DNA of 64,000 nucleotides from Arenicola marina (Eukaryota; Annelida; Polychaeta; Arenicolidae), in the NCBI GenBank assembly GCA_964019135.1, contig OZ025248.1:51143670-51207669 (forward strand), in the 5' to 3' direction. Position 1 is the stretch's first letter. Each line of letters opens with the position of its first letter. Of this stretch, positions 55,201 through 64,000 are shown in pieces. The notes under the pieces were generated by a model, which saw only the letters and a program-made list of their open reading frames with translations, did not search any database and was not told the DNA's origin. The translations under genes and the position numbers were made by a program.

Positions 55201-58200
55201 TACAACCAACCAACCCACCCTTAGTATTGGGAAAGGTGGTTAAAGCGTCCTGACTATGCAACCAACCTACCCACCCTAAGTATTGGGAAAGGTGGTTAAA
55301 GCGTCCTGACTATACAACCAACCTACCCACCCTTAGTATTGGGAAAGGTGGTTAAAGCGTCCTGACTATGCAACCAACCTACCCACCCTTAGTATTGGGA
55401 AAGGTGGTTAAAGCGTCCTGACTATACAACCAACCTACCCACCCTTAGTATTGGGAAAGGTGGTTAAAGCGTCCTGACTATGCAACCAACCTACCCACCC
55501 TAAGTATTGGGAAAGGTGGTTAAAGCGTCCTGACTATACAACCAACCTACCCACCCTTAGTATTGGGAAAGGTGGTTAAAGCGTCCTGACTATACAACCA
55601 ACCTACCCACCCTTAGTATTGGGAAAGGTGGTTAAAGCGTCCTGACTATACAACCAACCTACCCACCCTTAGTATTGGGAAAGGTGGTTAAAGCGTCCTG
55701 ACTATACAACCAACCTACCCACCCTTTGTATTGGGAAAGGTGGTTAAAGCGTCCTGACTATACAACCAACCTACCCACCCTTAGTATTGGGAAAGGTGGT
55801 TAAAGCGTCCTGACTATGCAACCAACCAACCCACCCTTTGTATTGGGAAAGGTGGTTAAAGCGTCCTGACTATACAACCAACCAACCCACCCTTAGTATT
55901 GGGAAAGGTGGTTAAAGCGTCCTGACTATACAACCAACCAACCCACCCTTAGTATTGGGAAAGGTGGTTAAAGCGTCCTGACTATACAACCAACCAACCC
56001 ACCCTTAGTATTGGGAAAGGTGGTTAAAGTGTCCTGACTATACAACCAACCTACCCACCCTTAGTATTGGGAAAGGTGGTTAAAGCGTCCTGACTATACA
56101 ACCAACCTACCCACCCTTAGTATTGGGAAAGGTGGTTAAAGCGTTCTGACTATACAACCAACCTACCCACTCTTAGTATTGGGAAAGGTGGTTAAAGCGT
56201 CCTGACTATACAACCAACCAACCCACCCTTAGTATTGGGAAAGGTGGTTAAAGCGTCCTGACTATACAACCAACCTACCAACCCTTTGTATTGGGAAAGG
56301 TGGTTAAAGCGTCCTGACTATACAACCAACCTACCCACCCTTTGTATTGGGAAAGGTGGTTAAAGCGTCCTGACTATACAACCAACCAACCCACCCTTAG
56401 TGTTGGGAAAGGTGGTTAAAGCGTCCTTCCTATACAACCAACCAACCCACCCTTTGTATTGGGAATAGGAGGTGTCATTTAACGCACCTCCCTTTTGCCA
56501 GAGGGATGCCATGATCTGATGTCCCTAGTGATGAGTATCAACTAACAATATAAACTATTGGCGATTGGTCCAAGTAAATAGCTGCAGTTCAGAAGATAGT
56601 TCATTGTCTTGCAGGTGAGGTGTTGGCCAGCACTGTGCAGGGCACCCAGGAGGATGTCGACCTGGCCGTGGGTGCCGCCAAGACGGCGTACGAGTCTTGG
56701 GGCAAGACTCCCGGTCATGTCAGGGCAAGGATCCTGTACAGGTACGGCTTGCAAGCGTACTCGTCTTACTGAGGCAAATAGCTTATGTAACCGTGCAAAT
56801 GGTGGCGCAAACACCGAATATTGTGGCCATATGGTCTTGTTTCGTCAGTAGCTGTATCTCGTTCTCCTTCTCGCGGCGTCTCTGGCCACATCCAGACACC
56901 TGTGATCCAGAAACCTGTTTAGTCTTTGAAAGTGTTCTTATTTTGTCATTTGCTCCCGTTATCGCGTGTCATGTCTAGAAACCTGTTTAGTCTTTGAATG
57001 TGTTCTTCTTTTATCATTTTCTCGCGTTATCGCGCGTCATATCCAGAAACCTGTTTAGTCTTTGAATGTGTTCTTTTTTTGTCGTTTGCTCGCGTTATCG
57101 CGCGTTATATCCAGAAACGTGCTTAGTCTTTGAATGTGTTCTCCTTTTACCATTTTCTCGCAGCATCGCGCGCCACATCCAGAAGCACCAGCGGCTGTTC
57201 AGCGTGCTGGAGGCGATGGACAACGGGAAGCCCTTCAGGGAGACGCGAGACGCCGACATCCCAATCGTCGTGCGTCACTTCTACCACCACGCCGGCTGGG
57301 CCCAGATCATGGACCGAGAGATGTCCGAGTTCCAGTCCGTCGGTCAGTGGGGGTGATGGGGAGGGGTGAGGGGTGAGGGGTGGTGAGGGGTGAGGGGTGG
57401 GGAGGGGTGAGGGGTGGGGAGGGGTTAGGGGTGGGGAGGGGGAGGGGTGGGGAGGGGGAGGGGTGGGGGTGTGGAGGGGTGAGGCCTGGGGAGGGGGGTG
57501 CTCGTCTACCACCACGCCGGCTGGGCCCAGATCATGGACCGAGAGATGTCCGAGTTCCAATCCGTCGGTGAGTGGGGGTGATGGGTGGGATGAGATGGGG
57601 TTATATGTGATACAGTGAGAAGGGGTTATATGTGGTATAGTGAGAAGGGGTTATATGTGGTATAGTGAGAAGGGGTTATATGTGGCATAGTGAGTAGGGG
57701 TTATATGTGATATAGTGAGAAGGGGTTATATATGGTATAGTGAGAAGGGGTTATATGTGATATAGTGAGTAGGGGTTATATATGGTATAGTGAGAAGGGG
57801 TTATATGTGATATAGTGAGTAGGGGTTATATGTGGTATAGTGAGAAGGGGTTATATGTGGTATAGTGAGTAGGGGTTATATGTGGTATAGTGAGTAGGGG
57901 TTATATGTGATATAGTGAGTAGGGGTTATATGTGATATAGTGAGTAGGAGTTATATGTGGTATAGTGAGAAGGGTTTATATGTGATATAGTGAGTAGGGG
58001 TTATATGTGGTATAGTGAGTAGGGGTTATATGTGGTATAGTGAGTAGGGGTTATATGTGGTATAGTGAGTAGGGGTTATATATGGTATAGTGAGTAGGGG
58101 TTATATGTGGTATGGTGAGTAGGGGTTATATGTGGTATAGTGAGAATGGGTTATATGTGATATAGTGAGTAGGGGTTATATGTGGTATAGTGAGTAGGGG

Positions 58201-61200
58201 TTATATGTGGTATAGTGAGTAGGGGTTATATGTGGTATAGTGAGTAGGGGTTATATGTGGTATAGTGAGTAGGGGTTATATGTGGTATAGTGAGTAGGGG
58301 TTATATGTGGTATAGTGAGTAGGGGTTATATGTGGTATAGTGAGTAGGGGTTATATGTGGTATAGTGAGTAGAGGTTATATGTGGTATAGTGAGTAGGGG
58401 TTATATGTGGTATAGTGAGTAGGGGTTATATGTGGTATAGTGAGTAGGGGTTATATGTGGTATAGTGAGTAGGGGTTATATGTGATATAGTGAGTAGGGG
58501 TTATATGTGATATAGTGAGTAGGAGTTATATGTGGTATAGTGAGAAGGGGTTATATGTGATATAGTGAGTAGGGGTTATATGTGGTATAGTGAGTAGGGG
58601 TTATATGTGGTATAGTGAGTAGGGGTTATATGTGGTATAGTGAGTAGGGGTTATATGTGGTATAGTGAGTAGGGGTTATATGTGGTATAGTGAGTAGGGG
58701 TTATATGTGGTATAGTGAGTAGGGGTTATATGTGGTATAGTGAGTAGGGGTTATATGTGGTATAGTGAGTAGGGGTTATATGTGGTATAGTGAGTAGGGG
58801 TTATATGTGGTATAGTGAGTAGGGGTTATATGTGGTATAGTGAGTAGGGGTTATATGTGGTATAGTGAGTAGGGGTTATATGTGGTATAGTGAGTAGGGG
58901 TTATATGTGATATAGTGAGTAGGGGTTATATGTGGTATAGTGAGTAGGGGTTATATGTGGTATAGTGAGTAGGGGTTATATGTGGTATAGTGAGTAGGGG
59001 TTATATGTGGTATAGTGAGTAGGGGTTATATGTGGTACCTGGATATACTTTTACATATGCCGAGCCCACCGGATGCTTCCCCGGACTATTTCCCCCAATA
59101 CGACATTATATATGTATATACATACATACACACCTACTGACCCGTGGCTCTGTGGTCCGCCCCGACAGGTGTCGTGGGCGCTATCGTGCCCTGGAACTTC
59201 CCGCTGATGCTGCTGACGTGGAAGGTGTGTCCGGCGCTGGCCATGGGTAACACGGTGGTCCTCAAGCCGGCCACCTACACCCGCCTCAGCGCACTGCTCT
59301 TCGCCGAGGTGTGCGCCGAGGCCGGCCTGCCCCCCGGGGTCTTCAACGTCATCACCGGCGGGGGCGCCATGGGCAGCATGCTCGCCACACACCCCGACGT
59401 CGACAAGGTCGGCTTCACGGGGTCAACCGAGGTAAGTAAACCTACTTGCGCCGATGACATTCTGTTCAAGGCCTTCTGCTCAATGCCATTATGCTCGATG
59501 GCAGCCTGCTCGACAGCATGCTCCATCGCATTCTGCTCGATGGCATTCTGTTTGATGGCATTCTGCTCCATGGCATTCTGTTCCATTGCATTCTGCACGA
59601 TGGCATTCGGGTCGATGGCTTTGTGCTCGATGGACTAAGATTTGTGCTTATAACTTGACCGTAAGCTTCCTTTGATGTTTTGATGTTGTTCCTAACCCTC
59701 GCCGTGACTCCTGTTACAGATCGGCCAGGTGTTGCGGCGAGCCACTGCCGGAACCGGAAAGAAGATTTCTTTGGAGTTGGGCGGAAAGTCCCCAGTCGTC
59801 ATCTTCGACAACGCTGACCTAGACAGTGCCGTGGAGGGCGTTGTGGATGCCATCTTCTTTAACCAAGGCCAGGTAGGCTTACTTTGACTGTTGTCCCGTA
59901 CAGAGACTTCGCCTTGTAATACTTTGTCATGTTGATGAAGGTTGTAAGTATGTCTCCCCCTGTAGTGTTGTGGCACATCATACTAGATCATTGTTAAATA
60001 CTTCTGTGAGATCATATGAGCAAATAAATCGGTAACTTTGTTGTTCGAATAGTCACCTGAACAAATATTATTGTTATACCCCACCTTGTTATACCCCACC
60101 TTGTTATACCCGACCTTGTTATACCCGACCGTGTTATCCCCACCTTGTTATACCCCACCTTGTTATACCCCGCCTTGTTATACCCCACCTTGTTATACCC
60201 CGCCTTGTTATACCCCACCTTGTTATACCCGACCTTGTTATACCCGACCTTGTTATACCCCACCTTGTTATGCCCCACCTTGTTATACCCCACCTTGTTA
60301 TACCCGACCTTGTTATACCCGACCTTGTTATCCCCGCCTTGTTATACCCGACCTTGTTATCCCCACCTTGTTATACCCGCCCTTGTTATGCCCCACCTTG
60401 TTATGCCCCACCTTGTTATGCCCCGCCTTGTTATACCCCGCCTTGTTATACCTCACGTTGTCATACCCGACCTTGTTATGCCCCACCTTGTTATACCCAC
60501 CATGTTATACCCCACCTTGTCATACCCCACCTTGTTATACCCACCTTGTTATGCCCCACCTTGTTATACCCCGCCTTGTCATACCCCAACTTGTTATACC
60601 CACCTTGTTATACCCCACCTTGTTATACCCCACCTTGTTATACCCCACCTTGCTCTGCCCCACCTTGTTATACCCTACCTTGTTATACCCCACCTTGTTA
60701 TACCCCACCTTGCTCTGCCCCACCTTGTTATACCCACCTTGTTATACCCCACCTTGTCATACCCCACCTTGTCATACCCCACCTTGTTATACCCACCTTG
60801 TTATACCCCACCTTGTCATACCCCACCTTGCTCTGCCCCACCTTGTTATACCCACCTTGTTATACCCCACCTTGTCATACCCCACCTTGTTATACCCACC
60901 TTGTTATACCCCACCTTGTCATACCCCACCTTGCTCTGCCCCACCTTGTTATACCCTACCTTGTTATACCCCACCTTGTCATACCCACCTTGTTATACCC
61001 CACCTTGCTCTGCCCCACCTTGTTATACCCACCTTGTTATACCCCACCTTGTCATACCCCACTTTGTTATACCCACCTTGTTATACCCACCTTGTTATAC
61101 CCCACCTTGCTCTGCCCCACCTTGTTATACCCACCTTGTTATACCCCACCTTGTCATACCCCACTTTGTTATACCCCTCCCCCAGGTATGCAGCGCCGGA

Positions 61201-63294
61201 TCGCGACTCCTCATTCAGGAAACGATCTTCGACCGCTTCATCGCCAAGCTGAAGGAGCGGATGAAGCACCTGCGGCTGGGCGACAGCCTGGACAAGGCGA
61301 TGGACATGGGGGCCCTGGTGGACAACTCGCAGCTCAAGTCCATCACGTCATACGTGGAGTCGGCCCGGGATGAGGGCGCCGAGGTAGGGAGACTCGCCTC
61401 GCCCTCCTGTAGTACCACGTATATTCTGCAAACCGCCGTCGCGTTGTAATGCGGTGTGTAGTTGCAGGCCCCAGGAGGTCGGTCGCCTGAGTACCGTAGA
61501 TCCACCAGGGCGTGCTGCGGTAGTCTTGGTCTGGTCTCGCTCCAGACATTTCGTCTCCGGACTTTTTGCCAAGGAGAAAGTGTTAGCTTCGTGGTCTTAA
61601 GTAGATGGACATTGCTGTGAATTCACTTCATTGTTTTCGTGTACAACAAAGTGGTTTTGACTTCTAATTCTAGGTGTATCAAGCGTGTTGCGGCGTGCCC
61701 GGCCGCGGGCTTTACTATCCGCCCACCCTCATCACCAACGTCCAGACAGTGTCCAGGGTCGTCGTCGAGGAGGTGAGCAAATGCGACAATGTGGAACTTG
61801 TATGATTTTTTTGACATTTCAGCTCTGGCATTTGTACACACAATATGTTGTGGTCATTGACGCCATTGTTATGATAGCGTGTAATCAGTTTTTTCTTCCC
61901 TTGAACCGAAATTATGGCTCTTTGATCATTATGACACCTGCTCATTCGCTTCTCCCTCTGTCAGATCTTCGGCCCGGTCGCTGTGGCGCTTCCCTTCAGA
62001 ACCACCAAAGAAGCCATTGCCCTTGGCAACAACACCATCTACGGCCTGGGGTCCAGCGTGTGGACGGAGAACATCAGTCTCGCCCTGGAGGTGGCGCTGT
62101 CGCTCAAGGCCGGCGCGGTCTGGGTCAACTGCCACAACCTGTTTGACGCCGCGGCAGGCTTCGGGGGCTACAGACAGAGTGGCTACGGCAGAGACGGCGG
62201 CAGAGAGGTAGATATCCTAAGGGACCGCAAGGCGGATCAATGGTCCTCGTATTGGGGAAGTTGACTCCTATAGTTTAAAAGTGCTTTGTTTTAATATAAA
62301 GTGAATTCTTGTTTTAATAAGGCAGCCAGTACGTTTGTTGTATTTTTTACTTGTAAAAAAACTTATCAGTTTGCGGAATTCGTTTTCTCATCTTGTCCAG
62401 TTTTCGTTTCTTTTTTACTATTTTGCGCAATCTCATTTATTTAATAGTTTTCAAAGAACCTTATAAATCTTTCAAATATTAATTGCTGTCCATTATCTCT
62501 CATCTTTAGAATAGATCTCTCGGAAGTTGAAAGGAAAGTCGAAAAACAATTTCTAGAGAATGCCGCTGGTATTGTCGTTACGCTGGCTGTGTTAGTGTGG
62601 TTACTGGCAGGTGCTGGCTATATGGTTTCTGGGCTCGCGTTAGCATTCGCCAATAGCCATTTGGCGAGAAAATTCGGGATTTGGCGATAAGAACTTCCTG
62701 GACACTCGCCAAAATGGCGAATATAAAATAAGTGTTTAACCCCATTTATCAACTGTTCCTCTGGCTATCGAGGCATAGATGTGCATGGAAAACCCATTAC
62801 ATGGTAGATCTACTACATTCATCTCTAATTATGAGATTTATAACCAATTTATAACCAATATATTTGGCTAATTTTGGCTAATGTTTTTCCACGGAATTAG
62901 CCAAATTGGCTAATGAAAACAATATCCTAGCGCGAGCCCAGGGTTTGCTAGACTGCTACCAGAACGTTTACCATTATCCTGCGATATACGATCTAGATCA
63001 CTATCATCGACTGTATTATAAAAACTAAAAGAATCGGCAAAATTGCATGGCGTTTAGACTGCTTTAACGGATTGAAGTTCCCCGTACTGTGTCTCCGATC
63101 TTTTGTAACGAGTCCCCCGTTACCCACCGTGTTTAGGGTTTGTTCGAGTACGTGCGACCCGCCTGGGAGGCCCGACCGAGGCCCACCCCGGGGGACATTA
63201 ACTACAAGACATTCGGGGCCACGGTGGCCAGTCGGCCGACCATCGCGGGCAACGTCGACAGAAGTGTGGAGACGGACGGAGTCACCCTGCCCGG
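46291..63294 (+). CDS. ALDH16A1: ALDH16A1, aldehyde dehydrogenase 16 (3' end outside window)
   Basis: Exons: 46291-46395, 51814-51916, 56615-56741, 57164-57342, 59169-59431, 59720-59872, 61186-61383, 61674-61772, 61965-62207 and 63137-63294, all in phase, encoding 542 residues so far. The N-terminus ([20 protein letters not shown]) and the FEYVRPAW...INYKTFG segment are specific to the ALDH16 family. ALDH catalytic elements are intact: Asn181 in VPWNF, Glu278 in LELGGK and Cys312 in GQVCSAG. Mammalian ALDH16A1 lacks the catalytic Cys, so this version is likely an active NAD(P)-dependent dehydrogenase (inference). The family has a second, partial ALDH domain; it should follow beyond the window. 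The last donor (GTAGCT at 63295) is weak; reading on meets TAG at 63296. Most introns hold a private minisatellite. Confidence 0.93.
46580..46735. repeat. Large imperfect inverted repeat, G/C-rich centre
   Basis: ACAGGCACAGTAATCAGTGG on the left pairs with CCACTGATTTACTGTGCCTG on the right. A CCACTGATTTACCCCTTCC phrase recurs between them. The centre is a G-run followed by a C-run. Likely an old MITE or a foldback element just after exon 1. Confidence 0.7.
46762..46960 (+). repeat. 30-bp tandem repeat
   Basis: About five decaying copies of GGTCCATGTCGTATGTTGAT followed by TTTAAGAAAA; the clearest starts are 46791, 46821 and 46851. Confidence 0.75.
48914..49236. mobile_element. 323-bp MITE with perfect 21-bp TIRs
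   Basis: AGGGGCGCACCATTTCATAT plus C at the left and its exact complement at 49216-49236. The interior is T-rich with a CTAGCCCCC and GGGGGCTAG inner pair. Ends of this type (AGGGGCGC) suit hAT-like non-autonomous elements; the target duplication is not clear. Confidence 0.85.
51369..51630 (+). mobile_element. tRNA-derived SINE, copy C, with 11-bp TSD
   Basis: Complete copy: GGGGCCGGCGCGACAGCTCA head, B box GGTTCGAGCCC, body, and tail AAAGCGTCCTGAATAACC with ACCAACCAACC. TAGCATCAAGA stands at both 51358-51368 and 51631-51641, a perfect target-site duplication. Probably the youngest copy in the window. Confidence 0.95.
52195..52264. repeat. G-rich low-complexity tract at LINE 3' end
   Basis: Dense G runs (GGGGTGGGGGGGGGGCGGGC and GGAGGGGAGGAGCGAGGCGG phrases) directly beyond the LINE stop codon. 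Either the insertion site or part of its 3' tail; G-quadruplex formation is possible. Confidence 0.5.
52265..54190 (-). mobile_element. CR1/Jockey-group LINE, 5'-truncated, long open RT frame
   Basis: The open frame 54074-52281 (597 codons) holds reverse transcriptase motifs in order: [84 protein letters not shown] (catalytic YADD) and [11 protein letters not shown], then a C-terminal [10 protein letters not shown] block and [11 protein letters not shown]. Upstream to about 54190 further related sequence (RYDSLKKEL) lies in another frame, so one frameshift separates it. The endonuclease half is absent. The 3' UTR is only a few bases before G-rich host DNA. The intact RT frame implies recent insertion. 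It lies antisense in ALDH16A1 intron 2. Confidence 0.9.
54191..54772. other. ALDH16A1 intron 2, between LINE and satellite
   Basis: No recognised gene or repeat. Confidence 0.4.
54773..56470 (+). repeat. 56-bp satellite, about 30 units, derived from SINE 3' end
   Basis: Unit TTAGTATTGGGAAAGGTGGT, TAAAGCGTCCTGACTATACA, then ACCAACCTACCCACCC; period 56 bp from 54773 to 56453. Variants are mostly single bases (TTTGTATT, TATGCAACC, ACCAACCAACCC). The segment GTGGTTAAAGCGTCCTGA-TA-ACAACCAACC is the 3' end of the SINE at 43594 and 51369. It fills much of ALDH16A1 intron 2. Confidence 0.95.
56865..57163 (+). repeat. 68-bp tandem array made from exon 4's own 5' edge
   Basis: CTCGCGTTATCGCGCG-CATATCCAGAAACC-like blocks begin at 56870, 56953, 57021 and 57089, with 68-bp spacing except the first. 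The same register continues to 57157, where CTCGCAGCATCGCGCGCCAC is the genuine acceptor and start of ALDH16A1 exon 4. The intronic copies have lost the AG and carry a TTTAGTCTTTGAATGTGTTC filler in place of later exon sequence. Confidence 0.85.
57343..57596 (+). repeat. G-rich minisatellite and copy of exon 4's 3' edge
   Basis: 57355-57500 is a GGGGTGAG/GGGGTGGGGA low-complexity array. At 57505-57566 it repeats the end of exon 4 (57280-57341), from TCTACCACCACGCCGGCTGG to TCCGTC, with one mismatch and an offset of 225 bp. The copied donor is GTGAGT, closer to consensus than the used GTCAGT. Reading through from exon 4 meets TGA at 57354, so the duplicate cannot simply extend the exon. Confidence 0.85.
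57597..59037 (+). repeat. 25-bp minisatellite, about 57 units
   Basis: Unit GGGGTTATATGTGGTATAGT plus GAGTA, very homogeneous towards the right. Most units contain GTGAGT, identical to a strong 5' splice site. Fills most of ALDH16A1 intron 4. Confidence 0.95.
59463..59637 (+). repeat. 15-bp minisatellite in ALDH16A1 intron 5
   Basis: About eleven copies of TGCTCGATGGCATTC with variants. It directly follows exon 5 and leaves the exon frame open for a while, which makes a spurious longer frame. Confidence 0.85.
60072..61178 (+). repeat. 14/15-bp minisatellite in ALDH16A1 intron 6
   Basis: About 75 copies of CTTGTTATACCCCAC, mixing 15-bp and 14-bp units plus CTCTGCC variants. It runs to within a few bases of the acceptor at 61185, so its pyrimidine-rich last units serve as the polypyrimidine tract. 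The huge Tyr/Leu/Pro/Cys open frames here are artefacts of the repeat. Confidence 0.95.
62629..62941. mobile_element. 313-bp MITE with CTGGGCTCGCGTTAG termini
   Basis: The left CTGGGCTCGCGTTAG and right CTAGCGCGAGCCCAG are inverted repeats with one mismatch. Internal symmetric motifs TTGGCGA/TCGCCAA and TTTGGCTAA/TTAGCCAAA surround the centre. It lies in ALDH16A1 intron 9. Confidence 0.8.
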
Positions 63295-63309
63295 GTAGCT
63301 AAGCCACGT

Positions 63310-63557
63310 GTCTGTTTGGGGAGTGGTTGGTGGGGTGGATTGAGTGAGTGGGGTGGATTGGCTGTGGGGAGTGGGTTGGCTGTGTGGAGTGGATTGGTTA
63401 TGTGGAGTGGATTGGTTGTGTGGAGTGGATTGGTTGTGTGGAGTGGAGTGGTTGTGTGGAGTGGACTGGTTGAGGGAGTGGATTGTTTGTCTGGGGCCGA
63501 TTGTTTGTGTGGGGTGGCTTAGTTGTGTGGGATGGATTGGGGGAGGTGGAGTGGATT
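63310..63557 (+). repeat. 20-bp minisatellite after ALDH16A1 exon 10
   Basis: Copies of GTGTGGAGTGGATTGGTTGT with variants, starting just after the last exon in the window. Confidence 0.85.
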
Positions 63558-63758
63558 GGTTGGTTGATTGGTTATTCAGGACGCTTTAACCACTTTTGGT
63601 CATATCGCATTAATGGTAAGAAGGGAGAGTGGAGCCATGTCCCCTGGGGTAACCCCCTACTCTTTACGAAGAAAGACATGGGATCTTTATGCTGCGACCA
63701 CACAGACATGGCTACAGCAGGACTCGAACCACCGACCCACGTGCCGTTAGGCTCTCAG
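63558..63758 (-). mobile_element. tRNA-derived SINE, copy D, 5'-truncated
   Basis: Reverse orientation: GGTTGGTTGATTGGTTATTC (tail), then GGTCATATCGCATTAATGG, GGAGAGTGGAGCCATGTCCC and the complement of the B box (ACTCGAACCACC), ending at GGCTCTCAG. The A-box head is missing. Confidence 0.9.
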
Positions 63759-64000
63759 AAGAATAGGGCTGTACAGTTCTCGCAGGTTCTGTTTCCGGTT
63801 TAGGTCTTTTGGGGACCAACAAAAAAACACGTGCTCTTAGAACGAGTGCGCATCACGCCGGTGCCTTGCTGCAACTGCGTGACGCGCACTCATTGTAGTC
63901 AACGTTTTAGTGTTGGGAACCGGCCAGCTGCGCGGTTTGTGCCTAAAGAATCGAGTGGGTGTGAAACTATTTTTTGTTTGCTTTCGTCCAGGCATTGTTA
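63759..64000. other. Right edge; no feature seen
   Basis: Within the presumed next ALDH16A1 intron. No exon of the second ALDH domain is recognisable. Confidence 0.4.

Noticed and set aside
54773-56470. CRISPR-like array
   Set aside because: The units are contiguous with no unique spacers, and the host is a eukaryote; this is a satellite.
59144-59638. Extension of ALDH16A1 exon 5 into a CSMAFCSMA-type repeat peptide
   Set aside because: A consensus donor (GTAAGT at 59432) and conserved continuation at 59720 show that the repeat is intronic.
60071-61449. Very long overlapping open frames rich in Leu/Tyr/Pro/Cys
   Set aside because: They are translations of the 14/15-bp minisatellite in three frames; only their last part overlaps the real ALDH16A1 exon at 61186-61383.

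Overview
This is eukaryotic nuclear DNA from an invertebrate animal. Genes are split by GT-AG introns into short exons, and the space between is full of SINEs, palindromic MITEs, LINE fragments and minisatellites. Every host protein I recognise is a standard animal gene. A marine deuterostome such as amphioxus is my best guess, because minisatellite-rich introns and a catalytically intact ALDH16A1 would fit, but nothing in the window proves the taxon.

Gene order (arrows give strand): FAM228-like (2853-7117, >), PPIL6 (11222-15553, >), MEAF6 (20540-26283, <), TRMT2B (30452-41091, >) and ALDH16A1 (from 46291 to beyond the right edge, >). A sixth gene, a single-pass membrane protein with an SUEL/galactose-binding-lectin-like domain (33718-36075, <), lies antisense inside a 5.5-kb TRMT2B intron. 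I placed exons by conserved protein sequence plus splice sites. All junctions keep phase except one in TRMT2B, where a small exon appears to be missing from my model. The first exons of FAM228 and TRMT2B were not found.

The genes do not form a pathway. FAM228 is of unknown function, PPIL6 is a cyclophilin, MEAF6 is a histone-acetyltransferase complex subunit, TRMT2B is an RNA m5U methyltransferase and ALDH16A1 is an aldehyde dehydrogenase.

Repeats dominate the rest. One tRNA-derived SINE family has four dispersed copies, one with a perfect 11-bp target-site duplication. Segments of its 3' half appear to have been amplified twice into unrelated satellites (79-bp unit at 1-316; 56-bp unit at 54773-56470). 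A second tRNA-derived SINE lies in the lectin gene. At least nine MITE-like elements with terminal inverted repeats are present. One hAT-like element (42744-45327) has itself been hit by a SINE and carries a Tx1/L1-type LINE fragment. A CR1/Jockey-type LINE with a long open reverse-transcriptase frame lies in ALDH16A1 intron 2.

The most unusual theme is tandem duplication across exon edges. ALDH16A1 exon 4 is preceded by decayed 68-bp copies of its own acceptor and exon start, and followed by a 225-bp-offset copy of its own end and donor. TRMT2B has a similar decoy copy of an acceptor plus exon start. Most ALDH16A1 introns carry their own private minisatellite.
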